Below are positions 1-7,716 of a DNA stretch of 64,000 nucleotides, in pieces. Made by a program: the position numbers and the translations under genes. This stretch comes from Bacillus sp. HNG (GTDB lineage Bacteria > Bacillota > Bacilli > Bacillales > Bacillaceae_L), in assembly GCF_003400205.1 (NCBI RefSeq), contig NZ_QUQV01000004.1:186001-250000 (forward strand). Reading direction: 5' to 3'. Below the pieces are notes generated by a model, which searched no databases, was not told the origin of the DNA, and was given only the letters and a program-made list of their open reading frames with translations. Every line of letters begins with the position of its first letter. Position 1 is the stretch's first letter.

Positions 1-294
1 AAGGGCTTTTTTGAACCAGGTCAGGAGATCCCGTCAAGAAGGGAATTGGCGAATCGGTTGAAGATTAATCCGAATACGGCGCAGCGTGCGTATAAAGAAA
101 TGGAGGAACAAGGGTTGATTTTTACAGAAGGAAATTTACCAAGTCGCATTACGAAGGATGAACAGGTGTTGAAAATGGTTCGCGAGGAATTGATTTTGGA
201 TGCAGTATCTACCTTTATTCAATCAGTTCGGTCCATTAATGTACCTTTACCAGAAGTCTTACATCTCGTTGAAAAAGAGTACGAAAAGGAATAG
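1..294 (+). CDS. GntR-family regulator, YtrA-like (5' end outside window)
   Basis: The reading frame is open from the first base, so the true start lies upstream. The visible 97 residues hold the second half of a GntR winged helix (PSRRELANRLKINPNTAQ, then AYKEMEEQGLI) and a short helical tail with no room for a large effector domain. That is the build of the YtrA subfamily, small dimeric repressors that usually control an adjacent ABC transporter. An ABC ATPase gene follows 12 bases downstream, so autoregulation of this operon is the likely role. The ligand is unknown. Confidence 0.85.
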   Translation, partial: KGFFEPGQEIPSRRELANRLKINPNTAQRAYKEMEEQGLIFTEGNLPSRITKDEQVLKMVREELILDAVSTFIQSVRSINVPLPEVLHLVEKEYEKE

Positions 295-306
295 GGGGGA
301 TTTTAA

Positions 307-996
307 GTGATTGAAGTAAAGAATGTAACGAAGAAGTTTGGCAGGAAGACAGTGTTGAAGGGTGTTAACTTTACTGCTGAAAAAGGAAAGATTACCTGTT
401 TGATTGGCATTAACGGTGTTGGGAAAACAACGGTCATGAAGGCGATTATGGCGTTGACCCCAATTAATAGTGGAGAAATTCTCATTAATGGTGAAAAAAT
501 TCATAAAGGTAGCTATGAAAAAGTAACGTTTATCCCAGATACAATTACGATGCTGCCACAAATGAAAATCAAAGAGGCATTTACATTTATGGCAGATTTC
601 TATGACAGCTGGAATCCAAAACGTGCGAATGAACTGCTTGAATTTTTTAGACTAAAAGAAACGGATCGAATCTCAGAGTTATCAAAGGGAAATACGGCAA
701 AGGTCAACCTTATCCTTGGACTTGCCTTGGATGTTGATTATGTTCTTATGGATGAGCCGTTTTCAGGAATTGATATTTTTAGCCGTGAACAAATTGCTGA
801 AGTGTTTACGAGTCATTTAATTGAAGACCGTGGTGTGATTATCACAACCCATGAAATTAATGATATTGAACACTTAATTGATAAAGTCGTATTGCTTGAT
901 GATGGTGTTGTGTTAAAAGAATTCGATACCGAAGAAGTGAGAGAGAATGAAGGGAAATCGGTAATCGATGTGATGAGAGAGGTGTACAAGGGATGA
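307..996 (+). CDS. ABC transporter ATP-binding protein
   Basis: A 229-residue ABC ATPase with a GTG start and a GGGGGG ribosome site about 8 bases upstream. Walker A is GINGVGKTT at residues 34-42, the signature is the variant LSKGN near residue 122, Walker B is VLMDEPFSGID near 146, and the H-loop TTHE follows. The short single domain and the GntR neighbour match YtrB-like ATPases that energise a membrane partner. The gene overlaps the permease gene by 4 bases, indicating translational coupling. The transported substrate, and whether this is export or a membrane-stress module, cannot be told from sequence. Confidence 0.9.
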   Translation: MIEVKNVTKKFGRKTVLKGVNFTAEKGKITCLIGINGVGKTTVMKAIMALTPINSGEILINGEKIHKGSYEKVTFIPDTITMLPQMKIKEAFTFMADFYDSWNPKRANELLEFFRLKETDRISELSKGNTAKVNLILGLALDVDYVLMDEPFSGIDIFSREQIAEVFTSHLIEDRGVIITTHEINDIEHLIDKVVLLDDGVVLKEFDTEEVRENEGKSVIDVMREVYKG

Positions 997-1823
997 AACG
1001 TTATTTAAAACTAGTGAACTTCGAGTTCTCTCGATTTTTAAAACTCTATCTTGTTTTGATTGGGGTTACGGTATTTTTTCAGGTGATTGGCGTTATATTT
1101 ACGTCAAAAAGATATTTAGGTAGAGCAGAGAGAGCAATGGTTGAGGATATGCTCTCAAAGAGTGATTTTATTTCACAATATGGGAAAATCTCGATGATCG
1201 ATTTTGTGCAGACCCTTTGGTTTATGGGGCCGATTATGCTGAGTGGAGCTACTTTACTGATTTATGTGTTTTTTATTTGGTATCGTGATTGGCTCGGAAA
1301 AAACACTTTCAGTTATCGTCTGCTTGTATTGCCAACAGCTCGATTGAACGTGTATTTGGCGAAGGCTACGACTATTTTCCTTTTTGTTTTAGGTCTTATT
1401 GCTGTGCAATTAGTGTTACTGCCTGTTGAAAGTCGAGTGTTACAGTGGATGGTTCCAGGGGAATTTCGTAATGATTTTACAATAGATGAAATCATGAATA
1501 TCAATTATTTACAGCTATTATACCCTAAATCATTTATGGATTTTATCCTCTACTATGGTACAGGATTGGCGGGAGTTTGCGTTGTTTTTACGGCTATTTT
1601 ATTTGAACGATCCTACCGATTAAAAGGAATTTTCTTAGGGATTCTTTATTGTGGAATCACGTTTCTTTTCCTTTTGTCACCACTACTAGTAGATGAATAT
1701 GTGTTAGGGAATTATTTTTATCCAAATGAACTGTTTTATCTGGTGGTTGGGGCAGGTTTAGTTGCCTGGGCTGCAGCCATCTGGATTGGCAATTATCTTT
1801 TAAATAAGAAAATAAGGGTTTGA
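993..1823 (+). CDS. ABC transporter permease protein
   Basis: A 276-residue polytopic membrane protein with about six hydrophobic segments (near residues 15-35, 80-100, 120-145, 185-205, 215-240 and 245-268), separated by a charged extracytoplasmic loop around residues 40-75. The ATG overlaps the stop of the ATPase gene. It carries no recognisable catalytic motif and is assigned as the membrane partner by position and topology. It begins MKRYLKLVNFEFSRF, typical of type-2 ABC exporter permeases in GntR-led operons of Bacillaceae. Confidence 0.8.
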   Translation: MKRYLKLVNFEFSRFLKLYLVLIGVTVFFQVIGVIFTSKRYLGRAERAMVEDMLSKSDFISQYGKISMIDFVQTLWFMGPIMLSGATLLIYVFFIWYRDWLGKNTFSYRLLVLPTARLNVYLAKATTIFLFVLGLIAVQLVLLPVESRVLQWMVPGEFRNDFTIDEIMNINYLQLLYPKSFMDFILYYGTGLAGVCVVFTAILFERSYRLKGIFLGILYCGITFLFLLSPLLVDEYVLGNYFYPNELFYLVVGAGLVAWAAAIWIGNYLLNKKIRV

Positions 1824-1838
1824 TGGGAGGTCACATAC

Positions 1839-3029
1839 ATGAAACGATATTGGAAAATTCTCACGGTCTGTCTCGTTACGGTTATCGTGCTTGGAACTTT
1901 TTATATACAATCGAGTTTAGCTTCGGAGAATATACAAATTGAGTTTGAAAAAGTGAGTGGAGATGAGAGTCTTGTAGAGGATTTGGTTTTAAATGCTAAT
2001 TATGTAGTAGGAGACATTCATCAATACCTACTGATTTCGAATGGAGGAACAAAAAATTTAATGAATCGTTCCGTTGTTCAACAATTGACCGGTCTTTATG
2101 CAGAAACTTCTACACTGGAATTGGTTGAGAAATACAAACAATTTATGAGAGGGAAAAGTTTCCTGCCATCCTATTTTTATGAAGATGAACAGGTACTCGT
2201 TTATGTCAGTATTGAAGGAAGAGGAGTTAATATTGCTTATAGTAATGCCTTTTTTGATATTGACATTTTAGATAAGAAAACAGAAGAGTCAACTCCAATG
2301 AAGATTAGTTTACCTAAAGGTGAGAAATATGATTGGATTGATATTACGGATATTCAGATAGTAGACAGGGAATTGAAAGTAATCGCGAGAGGTTCTGGTA
2401 TGGGCATTGGAGAGGATTTGATCGCCTACACGATTGACTTAAACAGTAAGAAAATAACAAGTGATAAAGTCGTTTTTTCCACTCCAGGAGTTGAAAATGG
2501 TTGGTCGGGCATGAACATATTCAATGATTATTATTCGCCTGAACCACAAAGGTACCTGTTATTTAAAGCAGAGGCTTATGAACATGGGCAAGGTGAGGGT
2601 GAACCGAAGGAATTAGTTAATGATTTCATGATATATGACATTGAAAAAAATAAGTTGGTTAAAAGCGAACTACCTGATGACTTCGCAGGTGACATTGCAA
2701 ATTCAACTGTATTAAATTCCGTTGCTTATGTACCTGTTCAATCTCAACATGAAGTAGAAGTTATTCAATATGACATAGAAGCTCAGGAATGGAGCACGAA
2801 ACAAACATTTGCAATCGAACAATCTAAGGATGCTGAACATGTACCATTTGTAAAACTACAAGATGAAAAACTCTATATCGTGAGTTCTACCGATGATGGA
2901 CATAAGCTTTTAATCGGAGACATAAATACAGGGAAAACCTTATACGAAGGTAAACTAAAGGTAAAAAATCAAAAAACCGCTCAAAACGAATACCAATTGT
3001 ATGTTAACGAAATAAACATCGACCGGTAA
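1839..3029 (+). CDS. Exported or membrane-anchored protein of ABC operon, unknown function
   Basis: A 396-residue protein with one N-terminal hydrophobic segment (about residues 7-29) and no lipobox cysteine, followed by a hydrophilic domain rich in short beta-prone stretches. The start is supported by GGGAGG ten bases upstream. It lies 15 bases after the permease gene and is probably the last gene of that operon. I do not recognise the family. An extracytoplasmic sensor or accessory subunit of the ABC system is an inference from position. A GGGAC-type repeat unit begins immediately after the stop codon. Confidence 0.6.
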   Translation: MKRYWKILTVCLVTVIVLGTFYIQSSLASENIQIEFEKVSGDESLVEDLVLNANYVVGDIHQYLLISNGGTKNLMNRSVVQQLTGLYAETSTLELVEKYKQFMRGKSFLPSYFYEDEQVLVYVSIEGRGVNIAYSNAFFDIDILDKKTEESTPMKISLPKGEKYDWIDITDIQIVDRELKVIARGSGMGIGEDLIAYTIDLNSKKITSDKVVFSTPGVENGWSGMNIFNDYYSPEPQRYLLFKAEAYEHGQGEGEPKELVNDFMIYDIEKNKLVKSELPDDFAGDIANSTVLNSVAYVPVQSQHEVEVIQYDIEAQEWSTKQTFAIEQSKDAEHVPFVKLQDEKLYIVSSTDDGHKLLIGDINTGKTLYEGKLKVKNQKTAQNEYQLYVNEINIDR

Positions 3030-3030
3030 T

Positions 3031-3060
3031 GTGGGACAGAGGGACAGGTTCCTTGTCCCA
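3031..3060 (+). repeat. GGGAC-family palindromic repeat, unit A1
   Basis: Contains GGGACAGGTTCCTTGTCCC preceded by GGGACAGA. It lies directly after the stop codon at 3029 and is in the same orientation as that gene. Confidence 0.85.
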
Positions 3061-3080
3061 AAATAAATAGGGTGATAAAA

Positions 3081-3593
3081 ATGAAGGAACATCAAATCGA
3101 ACAAATTATAAGTGAATATGAACCTGAGTTGCGGTACGCAGCCTTTCGCTATGTGCGAAATTGGGTGGTTGTGGATGATATTATGCAAGAAGTCTTTTTG
3201 AAGATCTTTTTAAAATTCCATTCTTTCAGGGATCCTTCCAAGATAAAAGCCTGGTTGTACAAAATTACCCGAAATCAATGCATTGACTATCTTCGTAGCA
3301 AGGTTGTGAAAGCTACGGTCTTAATGGATGATATTGAAGTGTTACGGTATACGACCAGTGAAAATATTGAAAAAGCGATAGTGGAAAAGTTTGATCGAGA
3401 AAGGCTGTACGAACATATCGAGGCGTTGCCGAAGGATTACAAACAGACATTATCTCTTTATTATTTTCATGATTATTCATATAGCGAAATAAGCCATGTA
3501 CTAAGTAAGGATATTTCGTTTGTGAAAAACAAGCTCTTTAGAGGGAAACGTTTGTTGAAGAAAGTATATGAGAATAATAAGGTAATTGTGTAA
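3081..3593 (+). CDS. ECF-type RNA polymerase sigma factor
   Basis: A 170-residue sigma-70 family protein. Region 2 is visible as YVRNWVVVDDIMQEVFLKIF plus the RNQCIDYLRS segment. Region 4 is a helix-turn-helix ending YSYSEISHVLSKDISFVKNK. I chose the ATG at 3081 because AGGGTGAT sits at the right distance; a GTG three codons earlier overlaps that ribosome site. ECF sigma factors redirect RNA polymerase to stress or envelope genes and are usually held by a co-transcribed anti-sigma factor. None follows here: the next gene, 3690-4313, lies beyond a terminator. Confidence 0.9.
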   Translation: MKEHQIEQIISEYEPELRYAAFRYVRNWVVVDDIMQEVFLKIFLKFHSFRDPSKIKAWLYKITRNQCIDYLRSKVVKATVLMDDIEVLRYTTSENIEKAIVEKFDRERLYEHIEALPKDYKQTLSLYYFHDYSYSEISHVLSKDISFVKNKLFRGKRLLKKVYENNKVIV

Positions 3594-3598
3594 TTGCA

Positions 3599-3632
3599 GG
3601 CCAATCATGGATAACATGGTTGGTCTTTTTTA
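3599..3632 (+). terminator. Rho-independent terminator after sigma factor gene
   Basis: GGCCAATCATG pairs with CATGGTTGGTC and is followed by six T residues. Confidence 0.85.
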
Positions 3633-3689
3633 ACGGGGAGGGGTGAGGTATAATTATCCAATAATGACAATTTGTTGAGGATGATTAGG

Positions 3690-4313
3690 ATGAGATTCGT
3701 AGTTTTGTTTGGGGTGGCGCTTGTTCTAGGAATTATTATGGCTTTTCTTGATGTAAGTGAGCCGCTTGGTTTAATGATAAGTATGATTGTGATTGTTGGT
3801 CTTTCCACGTACTTGGTTGTTTATCCTATCTATGGGGAGAAGAATGTAAAAAGGATAGAGTCCTATCTTAAAAAGCGAAGGAAAAATCCATTATTCAAGC
3901 TTTATTATGGGATGGGCAATCGGATTGATCAGGATGTGAAGGAAGCAACAGAGGCATTGCTTCAAAAGTATAAGCAGCCTGCACGTCAGGCATTGTTCAA
4001 GACTTTGCATGCTTTATACGAGGATGATATTTTACGAGTAAAAGAGGATATTGAGGATATCCAACCCCCTCAGTATAAAGCGTATTATCAAGCCATAGTT
4101 GCAGTAGAGGAAGGTAAACTGGAACAAGCAGCTGAACTTGGGGAACAGATAAAGTCGGAGTGGATGAAGCACGCTTTAGCTGCTGGAATTGCGAAGAAAG
4201 CGGGAAATCACGAGGAGTATGTCGCTGAAATCCAAAAAGCGTTTGAGAAGACACGAGGAATGCAGCGGTATGTGCTGTATAAGCAGTTTGAGAGGGATTT
4301 GGAGTCGGTTTGA
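3690..4313 (+). CDS. Membrane-anchored protein with helical cytosolic domain, unknown function
   Basis: About 207 residues. Two hydrophobic segments at the N-terminus (VVLFGVALVLGIIMAFL and a second around residues 25-45) are followed by a charged, almost wholly helical domain resembling short TPR-like repeats (EEGKLEQAAELGEQIK, AAGIAKKAGNHEEYVAEI). I place the start at the ATG at 3690, 9 bases after GAGG; TTG 3672 and ATG 3681 are alternatives without a well-spaced ribosome site. No family is recognised. Degenerate tandem repeats begin about 60 bases after the stop. Confidence 0.65.
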   Translation: MRFVVLFGVALVLGIIMAFLDVSEPLGLMISMIVIVGLSTYLVVYPIYGEKNVKRIESYLKKRRKNPLFKLYYGMGNRIDQDVKEATEALLQKYKQPARQALFKTLHALYEDDILRVKEDIEDIQPPQYKAYYQAIVAVEEGKLEQAAELGEQIKSEWMKHALAAGIAKKAGNHEEYVAEIQKAFEKTRGMQRYVLYKQFERDLESV

Positions 4314-4371
4314 TAGAGTGAGAGATGGGATTGTGAGTTTGAATGGGTAATGGGGCTTCTTTTAAATGGTG

Positions 4372-4506
4372 AATATGGGTTTGGGTGCGGGGAATTGCTT
4401 GGTTTTTGGAAATATGCGTGTGGGCACGGGGAAATGCGTCGGAATAGGAAAATATGCGTCCATGAACGAGGATATGCGTCTGTGTGGAGTTATTTGCGTC
4501 TAAATG
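4372..4506. repeat. Degenerate tandem array B1, core ATATGCGTC, period about 20
   Basis: Seven units of 18-21 bases each begin with a variant of ATATGCGTC followed by 10-12 variable bases. The last five units keep TGCGT. The array lies between a plus-strand gene and a convergent small minus-strand gene. Confidence 0.75.
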
Positions 4507-4522
4507 GTTTTCACACAAATTA

Positions 4523-4556
4523 GGGTGGTGACAACAGTCACCACCCTCTTTCATTT
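4523..4556. terminator. Perfect 10-bp hairpin, probably bidirectional terminator
   Basis: GGGTGGTGAC, loop AACA, GTCACCACCC. On the plus strand it is followed by CTCTTTCATTTTTT. On the minus strand it lies 4 bases after the stop of the 41-codon gene. Confidence 0.75.
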
Positions 4557-4676
4557 TTTCAGTTTTTCTTCGACTAGATGGTAGAATTTTTGCCAAGGTT
4601 CGGTTTTATCTTTGTGCTTTTCACTTGGCACAAATTTTTTCGCTCTTTTTTTAGGTTTGGTTGTTTTTTCTGCCAA
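4551..4676 (-). CDS. Small basic protein, 41 residues
   Basis: A TTG start is preceded by AAAGGAGCTGATTCA, a near-perfect ribosome site at ideal spacing. The product begins MAEKTTKPKKRAKKFVPSEK and ends HLVEEKLKK: a lysine-rich, probably disordered N-terminus followed by a short amphipathic helix with EPWQKFYHL. A terminator hairpin follows at once. It lies downstream of the SWIM/SNF2 gene pair on the same strand, separated by a tandem array and two palindromic repeats. The function is unknown; a nucleic-acid-associated role is only suggested by its charge. Confidence 0.7.
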   Translation of the reverse strand: MAEKTTKPKKRAKKFVPSEKHKDKTEPWQKFYHLVEEKLKK

Positions 4677-4700
4677 ATGAATCAGCTCCTTTGGATTTAC

Positions 4701-4856
4701 GGTATATCACGCAGAGGGATTAGTGTGCTTGGTATACCGCTACGCTTATTTCCGGTATATCACCTTATAAGATTTTAGCACCCGGTATACCGCTACGCTC
4801 ATTTCCGGTATATCGCCCGATGGGATTTTATCAACTGGTATACCGCTAGCCCCGCA
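4701..4856. repeat. Tandem array B2, core GGTATA(T/C)C, compound period 53
   Basis: Three double units alternate a 30-base unit starting GGTATATC with a 23-base unit starting GGTATACCGCTACGC. GGTATACC is itself a perfect palindrome. The array fills the gap between the SNF2 gene and the 41-codon gene. Confidence 0.8.
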
Positions 4857-4870
4857 AACATATCACGAGA

Positions 4871-4951
4871 GTGCAGGGACAATAAACCTGTCCCTGTGTC
4901 CCACACCAAAACGAGCGGGTTGGGACAGTGAACCTGTCCCCGTGTCCCGTG
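4871..4951 (-). repeat. GGGAC-family palindromic repeats, units A2 and A3
   Basis: Two consecutive units in reverse orientation: GGGACAATAAACCTGTCCC with outer GTCCCAC, then GGGACAGTGAACCTGTCCC with outer GTCCC. They lie just after the stop of the minus-strand SNF2 gene and match its orientation. Confidence 0.85.
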
Positions 4952-4974
4952 TAGCAGAGCAGCCCAGTGCCCCA

Positions 4975-7707
4975 CTAGAATGCCCCCAACAGTTCTTTCA
5001 GTTCGTTGGTAGAGAGTTCGGTGATCCAGTTTTCGCTGGTGATGATTTCGTCGTTCAGCGACTGCTTCTTTTCGAGCATTTCGTCGATTTTTTCTTCGAG
5101 TGTGCCGGTGGCGATAAGCTTGTGCACGTGGACGAAGCGCTTTTGGCCGATGCGGTAGGCACGGTCAGTTGCTTGGTTTTCGACGGCTGGGTTCCACCAG
5201 CGATCATAGTGGATGACGTGGTTCGCTTCCGTCAAGTTTAATCCGGTTCCGCCTGCCTTCAGTGACAGAATTAGAATATTGAACTCGCGATTTTGGAAAC
5301 CTTCAATCATCTTGTCTCTCTGTGCTTTCGGAACACTTCCGTTCAAGAACTTGACAGATTCATCAAAGCGTTTTTGAAGCACGTCCTGAATCATCTCTCC
5401 CATTTGAATATACTGGGTAAAAATCAAACAGCTCTCATCTTGGTCCCGAATGTGATCCACAAGTTCAAGCAACTTCTCCATTTTCACGGAACGTTCATCC
5501 ACATTCACAGGATTCTGCTCCTTCAAATAAAGCGCTGGATGGTCACAAACCTGCTTGAGCTGCCCTAACATTTTTAAAATCAGCCCTTTACGCTGCATAC
5601 CTGCCAGCTGTTCGACTTGCTCCAATGTATCCTTTACAAGCTGCTCATAAATCGATGCCTGCTCAACCGTTAACGGGCAATATTCCTTCTGTTCAAGCTT
5701 GTCCGGTAGGTTCAGCGCAACGGCTTCGTCATTTTTCGTACGTCTAAGTAAAAATGGCTTAATCAAGCGCTGCAGATGAGCGATTGTTTCCTCATCATGA
5801 TCCTTTTCAATCGGTGACACAAATCGTTTTTGGAAGCCGCCGAGGCTGCCTAAATAGCCACGATTGATAAAGTCAAAAATCGACCAAAGCTCCGTTAAGC
5901 GGTTTTCCATCGGTGTTCCGGTCAAGGCGATATTATGGTCGCTTTTTAGCTTGCGAATCGCGCGTGACTGCTTGGTTTGGGCATTTTTAATGTTTTGCGC
6001 CTCATCCAGGCAAATTGTACCCCAGTCAAAAGCGGAAATTTCCTCCTCATCCATATGGGACAACCCGTAGGAGGTGAGGACGATGTCGGCGGCACTGACT
6101 TCTTTCGCAAACTCCTCCCCCTTCAAGCGGTTTGGGCCATAATGAAGGTGGACACGTAAGTCCGGTCCAAATTTCTCAAGCTCCTTTTGCCAGTTTCCAA
6201 GGACGGAAGTTGGGCAGATGATGAGCGCAGGTTTGGCACCATTTTCTTTGACCGCTAAAAAGTAAGCAATCATTTGAATCGTTTTTCCAAGTCCCATATC
6301 GTCGGCAAGGCAGGCTCCGAATCCAAATTTTCGTAAAAATAAGAGCCAGTCTACACCCTGCTGCTGGTATGGACGTAGTTCACCTTTGAATGTGTCCGGT
6401 ATGCTAGCCTGAGGAATCTCTTTGATATCTGTTAGCTGGGTAATCATTTGCGACAGGTGGCGGTTTAATTCAATTTGTACGCCTGCAAATGCGCTCGCCG
6501 CTTCTTGTTCCTCACGCTCTGCTTGTTCTGTTAGTGAAAGGAGTTCTTGTTCCAGGACATCTCGGACATGGAGTCCTTCTTTGTTTGCACGCTCCAGGAT
6601 GGATTGAACCTGTTTGATAAACGCCGGGTCGAGCTTGATCCATTTGCCTCGGATATTAATTAAGCGTCTTTGCTCATTTACAAGCGACAAGAATTCTTCT
6701 TCGGAAAGCTCGACGCCATTTGTTGAAAAGCGCCAATCAAAATTAATGATTGACTGCAAGCCGACAAAGGATTGGCGACCACTTCCGGAAGACGTTTTGA
6801 CCTTTGCCTTGATCGCAAGTTGGGCGTCCTTAATGGCTTGCCACCAGGATGGTAATAGAATACCGACTCCTGCATCAATCAGCCTTGTGCTTGCTTCTGT
6901 TAAAAAGTCCCAAGCCTGTCGCTCAGTTAGCTCGTGAACAATACCATCTTCATCACGAAGCCAAGGAACGAGCTTACACCACATGGCTTGGTCGTTTTCA
7001 ACTTTGCCCTCGAAATCTCTCCATTCTCGTGGCAGAGTGGTATACATGGTATGAGGTTTTTCTTTCTTGCGGAGCACTGTTTGGAGCTTCCAGACTCCGT
7101 TATCCACCTCGGGTTCTTCGATTTGCAGCATAACGTCAAAGGGTGTGTGATCTTCCTTCCATCCAATACGTTCGAGCCAATTGTTTTCATCGACGACGGA
7201 CTCAGCGCCGGCGCTACTTTTTACAAGAGGGAAGGTTTGAGCGATCTCTTCCCAGGCGTCAGACAACGCTGAATCGAACTGAATCCAGTCGCTGATGGCT
7301 TCAGAAAACCACTCTGCTGAAAATCCGGCTAGTTCAGTGCCAGTCGGTTTCCAGCCAAAGCGTTCAGAGCTGCGCCAATGGTCGAAGTCAGGCATAAATT
7401 CGCCATTTTCGATGTTTGGGAGCAAGTTACTAGCAATCGTGTGGTAATGGTCCACATTTTCACTTAACTCGATTTCTATATGAGAATTGACGGGCAATTC
7501 GGCGAAAAAGGTTAATGCTTGCCAGGGTGAAAGAAGGACAGCTTGACCATCCCCTTGGAGAAAGGTTCCGTAAAAGCTGGCCTCATGCCAAGCAAAGAGA
7601 TTATTTTTCCACTCTTGCACTTCAACCTCATTGCCATCTTCTGTTGTGCACCAAACATGGCATCCTTTGTCCTCGATCCATTCTGCATGAACTAAAAATA
7701 TCATCAT
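4975..7707 (-). CDS. ywqA: SNF2-family DNA helicase/ATPase, YwqA-like
   Basis: A 910-residue protein close to the usual length of B. subtilis YwqA. An N-terminal half of the bacterial SNF2-associated type (about residues 1-420) precedes a full two-lobe SNF2 ATPase. Motif I is DDMGLGKT near residue 469, motif II is the DEAQ box near 565, TGTPMENRLTELWS follows, and the C-terminal lobe ends with QATDRAYRIGQKRF near 850. SNF2 ATPases translocate on double-stranded DNA and remodel bound protein; the bacterial substrate is not established. The gene lies 9 bases behind the SWIM protein gene on the same strand. A second ATG at 7704 is better spaced from AAAGGGGTGAG and may be the real start. Confidence 0.93.
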   Translation of the reverse strand: MMIFLVHAEWIEDKGCHVWCTTEDGNEVEVQEWKNNLFAWHEASFYGTFLQGDGQAVLLSPWQALTFFAELPVNSHIEIELSENVDHYHTIASNLLPNIENGEFMPDFDHWRSSERFGWKPTGTELAGFSAEWFSEAISDWIQFDSALSDAWEEIAQTFPLVKSSAGAESVVDENNWLERIGWKEDHTPFDVMLQIEEPEVDNGVWKLQTVLRKKEKPHTMYTTLPREWRDFEGKVENDQAMWCKLVPWLRDEDGIVHELTERQAWDFLTEASTRLIDAGVGILLPSWWQAIKDAQLAIKAKVKTSSGSGRQSFVGLQSIINFDWRFSTNGVELSEEEFLSLVNEQRRLINIRGKWIKLDPAFIKQVQSILERANKEGLHVRDVLEQELLSLTEQAEREEQEAASAFAGVQIELNRHLSQMITQLTDIKEIPQASIPDTFKGELRPYQQQGVDWLLFLRKFGFGACLADDMGLGKTIQMIAYFLAVKENGAKPALIICPTSVLGNWQKELEKFGPDLRVHLHYGPNRLKGEEFAKEVSAADIVLTSYGLSHMDEEEISAFDWGTICLDEAQNIKNAQTKQSRAIRKLKSDHNIALTGTPMENRLTELWSIFDFINRGYLGSLGGFQKRFVSPIEKDHDEETIAHLQRLIKPFLLRRTKNDEAVALNLPDKLEQKEYCPLTVEQASIYEQLVKDTLEQVEQLAGMQRKGLILKMLGQLKQVCDHPALYLKEQNPVNVDERSVKMEKLLELVDHIRDQDESCLIFTQYIQMGEMIQDVLQKRFDESVKFLNGSVPKAQRDKMIEGFQNREFNILILSLKAGGTGLNLTEANHVIHYDRWWNPAVENQATDRAYRIGQKRFVHVHKLIATGTLEEKIDEMLEKKQSLNDEIITSENWITELSTNELKELLGAF

Positions 7708-7716
7708 CTCACCCCT

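Noticed and set aside
3997-4596. 199-codon minus-strand frame
   Set aside because: It lies antisense to the 3690-4313 gene, crosses tandem array B1 and overlaps the better-supported 41-codon gene in another frame.
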